From the NCBI GenBank assembly GCA_002495525.1, contig DAFS01000046.1:1-12996 (forward strand): 12,996 nt of DNA, in the 5' to 3' direction. The notes below the pieces were generated by a model. It made no database searches and had not been told where the DNA came from. It saw only the letters and a program-made list of their open reading frames with translations. Below are positions 1 through 6,334 of the stretch, piece by piece; positions within the stretch are counted from its first letter, which is position 1, and each line of letters opens with the position of its first letter. The stretch is from Euryarchaeota archaeon UBA89. GTDB taxonomy: Archaea; Thermoplasmatota; Poseidoniia; Poseidoniales; Thalassarchaeaceae. Position numbers and translations under genes: made by a program.

Positions 1-240
1 TTTCTCAATATTCTCAAATGCATCAAAAAAACCTTCAGGAGCCCTGGATTCAAGGTTAGCAAACACATCTTCAGTTGGGATACTAGCCGCATGCTGATAC
101 AATTGCTGTAGTTGCCTACATTTTTCAACACCAATCAAATCGGATCTGAGAGCAAAAATCTGTGCTAACTTAACTGAAAGTAATCCTTGCTTCTGAATCC
201 AGTCCAAATCTGCTGGTTTTTTCTTCAAGATTTCACGCAT
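1..240 (-). CDS. AarF/ABC1/UbiB-like atypical kinase, N-terminal part (cut by left edge)
   Basis: An open frame of 80 codons runs from an ATG at 238-240 to the window edge without a stop, so the C-terminal part is missing. The residues around 19-40 (GLLSVKLAQIFALRSDLIG) match the KxGQ region of the AarF/ABC1/UbiB family, usually 'KLGQ..S.R.DL', and the stretch up to residue 80 (a short helix, then 'SIPTEDVFANLE' and 'FFDAFENIE') follows the family pattern. Members are atypical protein-kinase-like ATP-binding proteins linked to isoprenoid quinone or lipid metabolism. The ATP-binding and catalytic motifs lie outside the window, so activity cannot be judged. The Gly of KxGQ is Ala here. The start is uncertain: an in-frame GTG at 265-267, which would add nine hydrophobic residues, sits about 26 bases from a TATA-like box and could be a leaderless start. 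The gene has its own promoter region and is not obviously co-transcribed with the TPR gene upstream. Confidence 0.72.
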   Translation of the reverse strand, partial: MREILKKKPADLDWIQKQGLLSVKLAQIFALRSDLIGVEKCRQLQQLYQHAASIPTEDVFANLESRAPEGFFDAFENIEK

Positions 241-287
241 GAAGAACAGGAAAGTCAGTAGTCTCACATCTACTAGTAAGCACTAAC

Positions 288-297
288 TAATATAATG
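288..297 (-). promoter_or_regulatory. TATA-like box of the AarF-like gene
   Basis: On the minus strand the sequence reads CATTATATTA. Its centre is about 26 bases from an in-frame GTG (265-267) and about 53 bases from the ATG (238-240). It would therefore fit either a leaderless GTG start or a short leader before the ATG. The rest of the gap from 241 to 357 shows nothing else clear beyond a run of five T's on the minus strand near 316-321, which may help end the TPR transcript. Confidence 0.35.
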
Positions 298-357
298 GGT
301 CGTATCAATCCATAGGGAAAAATACAGCCAATTTCAACTGTAAATCTGTTTCTATCA

Positions 358-2112
358 TTAACAGCAACTATCGTCTACACTATCTTGAGCACAGAAACAT
401 GTCTTAGCAGGAATAATATCTGCTCGAGAACTTCTTTCCTCAAATTGAGAAGTTACTTTTTCTAGCTCACCAGAAGTATCTCCTCTAGCTTCTAAACATA
501 ACTTAAGCCCTAGAAGACCCCACATATTGTCTTTCCAAAGTTCTATATCTGCACGATATACTTCTTCTGCTTCTTCAACTTCTCCTTGTTCTAGAAGTAG
601 TGCCCCTAGAATATGACGTACTGGTTGCATCTGACCCCAAGGTTCGTTGTATGCAAGATTCAATGAAAGATCTACTCCGCGACGCAGATGATCGAATGCT
701 ACAGTGAAATCAGCATCTTGGCCATTTTCTTTTGCAAGGTATTGTCTACGATACTCAATTTCTCCGTCTAATATTGCGTCGTTGACTAAGAGAATGCAAG
801 GGCCTTCACTTGGTTCTTGATACATCAAATTATTATGAAGTACTCGACCTGCTAGTGCCGGATTCTGTAATGCTTCTTTGAATAAAACTTGTTCAGCCTC
901 TGCTTCCGGCACCATTCCCATAGATGCATATGCGACCCCTCTGGCATAATGCTGAGTGGCAATAGCTGCTGGGAATACATCTCTATCTGTGTGCAATGGC
1001 TCATTAAGAATCTCATCCCACTTACCGAATCTAATCATTACATGCCATGGCATTGTAACATAGGATTCAAGGAAAATAGCACCCATTGGTATTACTCCTG
1101 CTAACATGAACTGAACACCTGAATTTGCGTCACCAGCAGGGAGTGTTTCAACTGCTTTACGCGCATATTTTAGGGCTGTTCCATATTGACCATCGAACAT
1201 TGCACACCAAACTACGAAATGATGATTGTGCATTCTATAAAATTTGTAAAATTGTGATTCGTTACCTGTTATTTCGACATAGCGATCATCGGCTTCTACT
1301 GCTGCAATATTGCAATCTATAGCTTCTTTCCACTGTCCTACCCAAGCATCAATATGAGATGGCATATGAACTAAATGCCCTAAACCAGGCATTCTTGTAC
1401 GGAGAACATCAGCAGCAGGAAGTGCTCTTTCAGGGAAAGGTGAAAGCTCTAGTGCATGGCAGTATAGGTGACATATTGCAGGGTGGACCTTTGCTTCATC
1501 ACTACTTTCGAATGCATCTTCGAGAACCTTTACTAGAAGTAAGGTATTATCGTCTGCGGGAGTTATTTCACCAGTTTTTGTATTCTTATCCCAAAGTTGC
1601 CAGGCTTTCAGATTCATTAAAGCCTCTACATAAATCGCGGTTACATCTAAGTTCCCTCTGTATTTCTCATAAAGAGGAGCCATAGCATCTGCAAAAGCAA
1701 TATTTAGTTCAGGACTATTTCCCATGTTTAAGACTGAAGGATCTGCGGCATCACGCGCTTCTTCAGAATGTCTTTCTGCTAAAGCATTGATTAAATCTTG
1801 TTCCAATTCTGTACATTTATCTTTCAGAGACATGGCTTGTTGTATAGGATCGTGACCTGATCCTAGACCAGGAGACCAGTTATAATTTGAAGACAGACAG
1901 TATGCAATACCCCACCATGCCATAGCACAATCAGGATCTAACTCAGTACATTTCTGGAAACATGCAATTGCTTCTTCATGATTGTAATTTAACATGTGTC
2001 CATGTGCAAGAATATACATCTTACGGGTTTCATCATTACTACAAGTAATGTCATTTGCAAAGGAATAATTGGAGGCATCTCCAAAATCATAATCATCGGG
2101 CTTTAGTACCAT
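358..2112 (-). CDS. Large TPR-repeat protein of unknown function (HMPSHI-motif family)
   Basis: This 584-residue soluble protein has no signal peptide and no membrane segment. TPR-like helix pairs are visible at residues ~30-73 (HEEAIACFQKCTELDPDCAMAWWGIAY), ~245-285 and ~500-555 (GALLLEQGEVEEAEEVYRAD). The block HMPSHIDAWVGQW at 249-261, the 'YNW' after the first TPR, and the HNHH block further on recall a family of long TPR proteins found in marine bacteria and archaea whose biochemical role is not known to me. Conserved His and Trp residues inside a TPR scaffold suggest more than simple protein binding, but no catalytic motif can be named. The C-terminus is unusual, ending in C-F-C and a terminal CC within the last 14 residues. 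The ATG at 2110-2112 lies 27 bases from a TATA-like box and has no Shine-Dalgarno sequence, which fits a leaderless, single-gene transcript. Confidence 0.8.
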   Translation of the reverse strand: MVLKPDDYDFGDASNYSFANDITCSNDETRKMYILAHGHMLNYNHEEAIACFQKCTELDPDCAMAWWGIAYCLSSNYNWSPGLGSGHDPIQQAMSLKDKCTELEQDLINALAERHSEEARDAADPSVLNMGNSPELNIAFADAMAPLYEKYRGNLDVTAIYVEALMNLKAWQLWDKNTKTGEITPADDNTLLLVKVLEDAFESSDEAKVHPAICHLYCHALELSPFPERALPAADVLRTRMPGLGHLVHMPSHIDAWVGQWKEAIDCNIAAVEADDRYVEITGNESQFYKFYRMHNHHFVVWCAMFDGQYGTALKYARKAVETLPAGDANSGVQFMLAGVIPMGAIFLESYVTMPWHVMIRFGKWDEILNEPLHTDRDVFPAAIATQHYARGVAYASMGMVPEAEAEQVLFKEALQNPALAGRVLHNNLMYQEPSEGPCILLVNDAILDGEIEYRRQYLAKENGQDADFTVAFDHLRRGVDLSLNLAYNEPWGQMQPVRHILGALLLEQGEVEEAEEVYRADIELWKDNMWGLLGLKLCLEARGDTSGELEKVTSQFEERSSRADIIPAKTCFCAQDSVDDSCC

Positions 2113-2134
2113 AATTTAATCGGAAAAGGGATAG

Positions 2135-2143
2135 AGTATAATG
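2135..2143 (-). promoter_or_regulatory. TATA-like box of the TPR gene (leaderless start)
   Basis: The minus strand reads CATTATACT, centred about 27 bases upstream of the ATG of the TPR gene. This is the spacing expected when transcription begins at the start codon. A second AT-rich candidate (GATATAAATT, near 2155-2164) would give a leader of about 20 bases that carries no Shine-Dalgarno sequence. Confidence 0.4.
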
Positions 2144-2171
2144 AATCTCCCAATAATTTATATCTATGAAG

Positions 2172-2184
2172 TTTTAAAAAAAAA
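2172..2184 (-). terminator. Poly-T terminator after the ribA-prx-trmB operon
   Basis: Read on the minus strand, the TAA stop of the trmB-like gene (2185-2187) is followed at once by nine consecutive T's (2184-2176) and then AAAA. A U-run without a strong hairpin is the usual archaeal intrinsic terminator. It is the longest T-run that I saw on either strand between genes here, and it separates the operon from the TPR gene, which then has its own promoter. Confidence 0.6.
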
Positions 2185-3552
2185 TTAATTCATGACTATT
2201 TCATACCTAGTATGGAAACTATTAGAAGAATCGCCGAGTATCCTAACCACTTCTATACCATCTCTCGATTCATATCTTGACATAATAGAGCCCTCAATTA
2301 TACCGTCATCTAAAGCCCATAATGGTAAACTTTCTTCTGAGGTTTTTTGCTCTAGGTGAACTTCAATATGGAATACAGGGTCGATGTCATAAGTCAACTT
2401 ACCTAGTCCTGAATATTCCCACCAATCCATTATTTCATTCAAGTATTCAACATCTCCTTTAATGTCCTTCATAGAGAATGACAATTCTTCTCCGATTCTC
2501 ATTCCAACTTGTCTCAATAAAGTTTCAATATCAATTCCAAAGGCAGCTAGACTCTGTACACCTCCAGTCTCTAATTTTTTTCTTGCTTGATTAATTTCCA
2601 TACCTGCATTCAGAATTGATTCTGGATCAAATGGGGTATCTTCAGTAGGTAGATCGTCATTGACATCAAGAATTTCTCTGATTCTCTCTAAAAATGAACC
2701 GCTCTCAAACGTCAGTCTCAAAGGATCAACTATTCTATTCTCGGTATATCTCTTAGAAGCTGAATCGAGAGGAACTCCCTCTGACCAAATTGACTCTACA
2801 AGATTAGCCCATGAATTTGAAAAATCAGGAGATTCGATAACTAGGGCAGCGTCTTCTTTACCTCTTCCTACTGGATTCTCTTCCATATTGAGATACTGTA
2901 TAGTTTCTAGATTATCCATTAAAGCTCCTTGTGCTTCTAAATTATCAGTGTGGCGGACTTCAATGAGTTCGTGTAAATCTCCATAGAAACGTAATGTTCG
3001 ACGGTCTAGTTGCCCTATTACTCGGATGTTAATTCCTCTGTTAGCAGCATTATTTACTGCTGTTATAGCAGGACTCCTACAAAGATGGAGGATACCGAAT
3101 TTACCTAATAATAATATCAAATTCTGTGTAGAATCATCTGCCATCTTTTCAATTCTTTTCATGATATGGGTTCGTTCTTTCAAAACTGCAAACTTTGGAT
3201 TAATATCTGTACTTTCTTCTACAGTATCATTAAATTTGAGAGTATTTGGATTAATTTGAACTTCTTCGTATGCCTGCTCAATCCTTTGTAATTGTAATTT
3301 TCTAATTCCAATTAGATGTTCTACTGCTTCTGTGATAGGAGGGCATGAAAATCTCATTGGCCTGTCTGCAGTCGTTTTTACCAATCCAATAGATTGCAAT
3401 TTTTCTAAAGAATTATAAGCATCTAATCGGGTTGTTTCTAATTCTTTTGCTAACTCACTAGCCTTTAGATTTGATTTAGAAGAAAGAACCAAAACTGCTT
3501 TGATTTCTCTTTCATTCAATCCTGCGTCACTCAATATAATTTCCCAACTCAT
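2185..3552 (-). CDS. TrmB-family transcriptional regulator with C-terminal V4R-like domain
   Basis: Residues ~5-75 form a TrmB-type winged helix: 'GLNEREIKAVLVL', then 'KASELAKELETTRLDAYNSLEKLQSIGLV' as helix-turn-helix, followed by a helix (about 75-95) typical of the dimer coiled coil. Residues ~115-265 resemble the phospholipase-D-like effector domain of TrmB proteins (a NIRVIG-type strand, then LVIESPDFSNSW and NLVESIW). From about residue 320 to the end there is an added domain that reads like a V4R (4-vinyl reductase-like) domain: 'LLRQVGMRIGEEL', 'WWEYSGLG', 'ALDDGIIEGSI' and a closing 'FHTRYEIVMN'. The cysteines often seen in V4R are absent. It is probably a ligand-responsive DNA-binding protein; the ligand is unknown. 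Its ATG overlaps the peroxiredoxin stop (TAATG), so the two are translationally coupled, with a GGGGAG Shine-Dalgarno sequence in the upstream gene. It may control its own operon and the divergent photolyase operon. Confidence 0.82.
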   Translation of the reverse strand: MSWEIILSDAGLNEREIKAVLVLSSKSNLKASELAKELETTRLDAYNSLEKLQSIGLVKTTADRPMRFSCPPITEAVEHLIGIRKLQLQRIEQAYEEVQINPNTLKFNDTVEESTDINPKFAVLKERTHIMKRIEKMADDSTQNLILLLGKFGILHLCRSPAITAVNNAANRGINIRVIGQLDRRTLRFYGDLHELIEVRHTDNLEAQGALMDNLETIQYLNMEENPVGRGKEDAALVIESPDFSNSWANLVESIWSEGVPLDSASKRYTENRIVDPLRLTFESGSFLERIREILDVNDDLPTEDTPFDPESILNAGMEINQARKKLETGGVQSLAAFGIDIETLLRQVGMRIGEELSFSMKDIKGDVEYLNEIMDWWEYSGLGKLTYDIDPVFHIEVHLEQKTSEESLPLWALDDGIIEGSIMSRYESRDGIEVVRILGDSSNSFHTRYEIVMN

Positions 3553-4025
3553 TAGAAATCTCCCCGTTCTGTGACGTCACTCATAGCAGCTAATATCTTG
3601 GCTACATGATTCCTGGGACGGAATAACCAATCATACATGTAGTGAACTTCTCTATCAGGACCGATTACAAATGAAGATTTAGCAGGGAATTGCCCAAGAT
3701 ATACTGGTACTCCGTATAGGTCTGCAACCGAACGATTTGGATCTGAAAGTAAAGGAAATGGTAATCCTAATTCTTCTCTGAATTCTTTATGATCTGCTGA
3801 TGAATCTTGACTAATACCAATTATTTCTACAGGAGGTGTTAGAGAGCGGAATAAATCATATTGTTCTTTGAAACTAAGGCAGCCTCTTTTACAAGTTGGA
3901 GAACCGTCCTTTGCATAAAAAAATACTACTTTCCATTCTCCGTCTAAATCTGAAAAGTTGAACTCGTTAGAATCACTATCTAACAAAGTAAAATCAGGTG
4001 CTTTCTCTCCCACTGACACTACCAT
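3552..4025 (-). CDS. PrxQ/Bcp-like peroxiredoxin with C-x3-C cysteine pair
   Basis: This 157-residue thioredoxin-fold peroxidase would reduce H2O2 or organic peroxides in the cytosol using thiols. The N-terminus 'VGEKAPDFTLLDSD' and the stretch 'WKVVFFYAKDGSPTC' are those of the AhpC/TSA family. Cys45 is the peroxidatic cysteine by alignment. In ordinary PrxQ/Bcp the resolving cysteine follows four residues later (TPGCTxExC), but here the next cysteine is Cys49 (C-x3-C). The Arg usually found just before the 'FVID' strand is replaced by Lys116 (FPAKSSFVI). Both changes are read directly from the sequence; whether the protein is still a peroxidase is open. The strong AAAGGAGAT Shine-Dalgarno sequence supports this ATG. 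It lies 31 bases after ribA and shares one base with the trmB-like start. Confidence 0.86.
   Translation of the reverse strand: MVVSVGEKAPDFTLLDSDSNEFNFSDLDGEWKVVFFYAKDGSPTCKRGCLSFKEQYDLFRSLTPPVEIIGISQDSSADHKEFREELGLPFPLLSDPNRSVADLYGVPVYLGQFPAKSSFVIGPDREVHYMYDWLFRPRNHVAKILAAMSDVTERGDF
3558..3565 (-). promoter_or_regulatory. Shine-Dalgarno site of the trmB-like gene, inside prx
   Basis: The minus strand reads GGGGAGAT, with GGAG seven bases before the ATG at 3550-3552. It lies in the last codons of the peroxiredoxin gene and fixes the trmB-like start at the TAATG stop/start overlap. Confidence 0.6.
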
Positions 4026-4031
4026 AAGTTC

Positions 4032-4040
4032 ATCTCCTTT
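4032..4040 (-). promoter_or_regulatory. Shine-Dalgarno site of the first peroxiredoxin
   Basis: The minus strand reads AAAGGAGAT, about seven bases before the ATG at 4023-4025. It is the best Shine-Dalgarno match in the window. It selects this ATG over an out-of-frame ATG that lies within the site's own end. Confidence 0.7.
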
Positions 4041-4056
4041 GATTTTACTAAAATAC

Positions 4057-4680
4057 TTACTCTAGTTGAAGCAGATGGCCCATACGCATTTTTTTGGTAT
4101 TTAGGTAGTCCCTGTTTGATTCACACAGACCAGTAACATGAGACACTCTATCAGAGACTTCGATTCCATTATCTCTTAATCCTTTAACTTTCAAAGGATT
4201 GTTAGTCATGAGACGAACTCTAGTAACATCTTTTTTCTTCAACATTGTTGCTGCTATTTCATAATCTCTAGCATCTGCCGGTAAACCTAGTGCAAGATTG
4301 GCATCAAGTGTATCATATCCTTTGTCTTGTAGAGCATATGCTTGAATCTTCGATTCTAAACCTATACCTCTCCCTTCTTGTCTCAAATATACAATTGCTC
4401 CTGCGCCCTCTTTTTGTATTAATTCCATAGATTTCTTTAGCTGTGCACCACAATCACACTTCAAAGAATGAAATGCATCACCAGTCAGACACTCTGAATG
4501 AATTCGAATTAGAGGATTTACCGATTTTGAGAAACCTTCTACATACAACAGTGCGTGTTCCATTCCTCTTTCATCGGGCGTGACAGCGATCCTAAAATTG
4601 CCACTTTCTGTAGGCAAAAAAGCATCTGATTCAACATTCTCTACTCCTGTGTCCTGTGACTTTTTGATTTGTATGGTCAT
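4057..4680 (-). CDS. ribA: GTP cyclohydrolase II (riboflavin biosynthesis)
   Basis: This 207-residue protein would convert GTP to 2,5-diamino-6-ribosylamino-4(3H)-pyrimidinone 5'-phosphate, formate and pyrophosphate, the first step towards FMN and FAD. The zinc ligands C-x10-C-x-C (Cys64, Cys75, Cys77 in SECLTGDAFHSLKCDC) have the spacing of the bacterial enzyme. The 'LRQEGRGIGL' loop that holds the catalytic arginine, 'DTLDANLALGLPADARDY' and 'LMTNNPLKVKGL' are all intact. Length matches stand-alone RibA (about 200 residues); it is not fused to RibB. I chose the ATG at 4678-4680, seven bases after GAGG, over a GTG two codons upstream. It is the first gene of the ribA-prx-trmB operon. Many characterised archaea use the unrelated ArfA (GTP cyclohydrolase III) at this step, so this looks like a gene of bacterial origin. 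Its product would feed FAD to the photolyase encoded divergently. Confidence 0.95.
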   Translation of the reverse strand: MTIQIKKSQDTGVENVESDAFLPTESGNFRIAVTPDERGMEHALLYVEGFSKSVNPLIRIHSECLTGDAFHSLKCDCGAQLKKSMELIQKEGAGAIVYLRQEGRGIGLESKIQAYALQDKGYDTLDANLALGLPADARDYEIAATMLKKKDVTRVRLMTNNPLKVKGLRDNGIEVSDRVSHVTGLCESNRDYLNTKKMRMGHLLQLE

Positions 4681-4687
4681 AAGCACG

Positions 4688-4691
4688 CCTC
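4688..4691 (-). promoter_or_regulatory. Shine-Dalgarno site of ribA
   Basis: GAGG on the minus strand, seven bases before the ATG at 4678-4680. It favours that ATG over the GTG at 4684-4686, which would lie only one base from the site. Confidence 0.5.
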
Positions 4692-4718
4692 GGCTTACTC
4701 ACTTATCAAATGATGTTT

Positions 4719-4727
4719 GTTTATACT
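4719..4727 (-). promoter_or_regulatory. TATA-like box of the ribA-prx-trmB operon
   Basis: The minus strand reads AGTATAAAC, centred about 43 bases upstream of the ribA ATG. With transcription beginning about 25 bases downstream, the leader would be roughly 15-20 bases and would include the GAGG Shine-Dalgarno sequence. A weaker box (TTTGATAAG, near 4702-4711) would give a leaderless transcript. On the plus strand the same bases read GTTTATACT and could serve the photolyase too. Confidence 0.4.
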
Positions 4728-4744
4728 GCTTTTTGAAAACACTT

Positions 4745-4754
4745 GGTTATATGC
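4745..4754 (+). promoter_or_regulatory. TATA-like box of the photolyase operon (leaderless start)
   Basis: GGTTATATGC is centred about 27 bases before the ATG at 4777-4779. This spacing places the transcription start at or next to the start codon. No Shine-Dalgarno sequence precedes that ATG, which agrees with a leaderless mRNA and argues against the longer reading frame that begins at 4717, inside the promoter. Confidence 0.5.
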
Positions 4755-4776
4755 TAGTACGCAGGTGCAAATACGA

Positions 4777-6330
4777 ATGACCAACCTGTACTTGTCATCT
4801 AAACTCACGGAGTCTCGTGTGAGAACGATGAACAATTGTCCAATCAATCAGGATGGTGAATTTATACTGTATTGGATGACATCTTGCAGAAGATTCGCAT
4901 TTAATGCATCTCTTCAACATGCAGTTACGCTGTCAAATCAACTAAAAAAACCAGTATTAGTAGTAGAAGCAGTGTCAATAACACACAAATTCGCAAATGA
5001 TAGGATACTCTCATTCATGGTTCAAGGAATTATGGATAATATTAATGACTTTAAGGAACATTCTGTCTCTTACATGCCTTGGGTTGAGATTAAACAAAAA
5101 GCTGGAGGTAAAATGTTACGTTCTCTATCCGAAAAATCTGTTTGTGTAATTATTGATGACTATCCTACTTACACTCCGAGTAAAATTAGGGATGCAGCTG
5201 GTAGGAATCTGCAAGTGCGTGTAGACGCTGTAGATTCAAATGGTATTTTCCCTATGAATTGGGCCGAAAAAGAGTTCACAACAGCATACTCATTTAGAAA
5301 ATATGTTCAAAAAAATATTCTAGATGCTTTCCATACTATTCCAGAAAAGAATCCTACTCAACATAGAGAGGGTGACTTAAAAGTCAGTGAAGAAATAATC
5401 GCTAATTTGAAAGATGACTTAGGGTTTGAATCAACACCTCTAGAATGGCTATGGAGAGTTGCAGAAGGAGGAACAGTAGGGAATCAGGCTATGGAAGAGT
5501 TTCCCATAGACCACACAGTTCCAGCAGTGGTTACTTCCAAAGGCGGAGTTAATGAAGCAAGGATTCGTTTACAAAAATTCCTTAATTATAGATTGAATAA
5601 ATATAGTACAGACAGAAATAATCCAGATAAGCCTGCAGTAAGTGGACTTTCTCCTTGGCTTCACTTTGGCCATATTTCCTCTTATGAAATAATTCAAAAT
5701 GTTCTAAGCAAAGAGAATTGGAGCCCTGACTCATTGAATCATGAAGATACTGGAAAAGGTACGAGAAGCGGATGGTGGGGTGTTTCTGAATCAGCATCAT
5801 CATTCTTAGACCAAATTATAACTTGGAGAGAACTAGGATTTAATTTTGCATATAATAGAGAAGATCATGCAACCGTTGAAACCATACCTAATTGGGCAAA
5901 ATTATCCATGAAAGAGCATCTCAATGATGATAGAATCATATATTCGTTAGAAGAATTAGAAAGAGCAGAGACTCATGATGAGATTTGGAATGCTGCGCAA
6001 AGAGAATTGTTGAGAACAGGTCAAATGCACAACTACATGAGAATGTTATGGGGTAAGAAAATCTTAGAGTGGTCTCCAAGTCCAGAAATTGCAGCTGAAA
6101 ATATGATTTACATTAATGATAAGTGGGCCCTTGATGGAAGAGACCCAAACTCTTACACAGGAATATTTTGGGTACTCGGAAGGCATGATAGAGCATGGGG
6201 TCCAGAAAGACCAATATTTGGGAAAGTCAGGTATATGTCTTCTGAATCCGCTTACAGAAAATTAAAATTGAAAAATTATCTTCAAAAATATGCAAAGGAT
6301 GAAAATATAACCTTAGCAAAATTTGGGTGA
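4777..6330 (+). CDS. phr: Class II CPD photolyase (deoxyribodipyrimidine photolyase)
   Basis: This 517-residue FAD enzyme would split UV-induced cyclobutane pyrimidine dimers in DNA using near-UV or blue light. The class II pattern is clear: an N-terminal 'RVRTMNN', then 'EFILYWMTSCRRFAFN' in the antenna (Rossmann-like) domain, WLHFGHIS at 294-301, ITWREL at 348-353, 'HNYMRM' at 418-423, 'LDGRDPNSYTG' at 452-462 in the FAD pocket, and 'RPIFGKVRYMS' near the C-terminus. These differ from class I photolyases and cryptochromes. I chose the ATG at 4777: it keeps the conserved N-terminus and sits 27 bases after a TATA-like box. The open frame could extend upstream to 4717, but that would run through the promoter. 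It is the first gene of an operon with an SRPBCC-SDR protein (4-base gap) and a peroxiredoxin. It fits an organism living in sunlit water. Confidence 0.95.
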   Translation: MTNLYLSSKLTESRVRTMNNCPINQDGEFILYWMTSCRRFAFNASLQHAVTLSNQLKKPVLVVEAVSITHKFANDRILSFMVQGIMDNINDFKEHSVSYMPWVEIKQKAGGKMLRSLSEKSVCVIIDDYPTYTPSKIRDAAGRNLQVRVDAVDSNGIFPMNWAEKEFTTAYSFRKYVQKNILDAFHTIPEKNPTQHREGDLKVSEEIIANLKDDLGFESTPLEWLWRVAEGGTVGNQAMEEFPIDHTVPAVVTSKGGVNEARIRLQKFLNYRLNKYSTDRNNPDKPAVSGLSPWLHFGHISSYEIIQNVLSKENWSPDSLNHEDTGKGTRSGWWGVSESASSFLDQIITWRELGFNFAYNREDHATVETIPNWAKLSMKEHLNDDRIIYSLEELERAETHDEIWNAAQRELLRTGQMHNYMRMLWGKKILEWSPSPEIAAENMIYINDKWALDGRDPNSYTGIFWVLGRHDRAWGPERPIFGKVRYMSSESAYRKLKLKNYLQKYAKDENITLAKFG

Positions 6331-6332
6331 GG
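6326..6332 (+). promoter_or_regulatory. Shine-Dalgarno site of the SRPBCC-SDR gene
   Basis: GGTGAGG spans the photolyase stop codon and ends two bases before the ATG at 6335-6337. With the GGTGA part as the core, the spacing is four bases. It supports the ATG over an in-frame TTG at 6323. Confidence 0.5.
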
Positions 6333-6334
6333 AA

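Noticed and set aside
1359..1685. A 108-codon open frame on the plus strand inside the TPR gene.
   Set aside because: It is antisense to the conserved HMPSHI region of a real gene. Its composition is that of a reversed coding strand.
4717..4776. An N-terminal extension of the photolyase beginning at the ATG at 4717.
   Set aside because: It would run through both TATA-like boxes, and the 20 added residues do not look like a photolyase N-terminus. The ATG at 4777 is correctly spaced from a TATA-like box.
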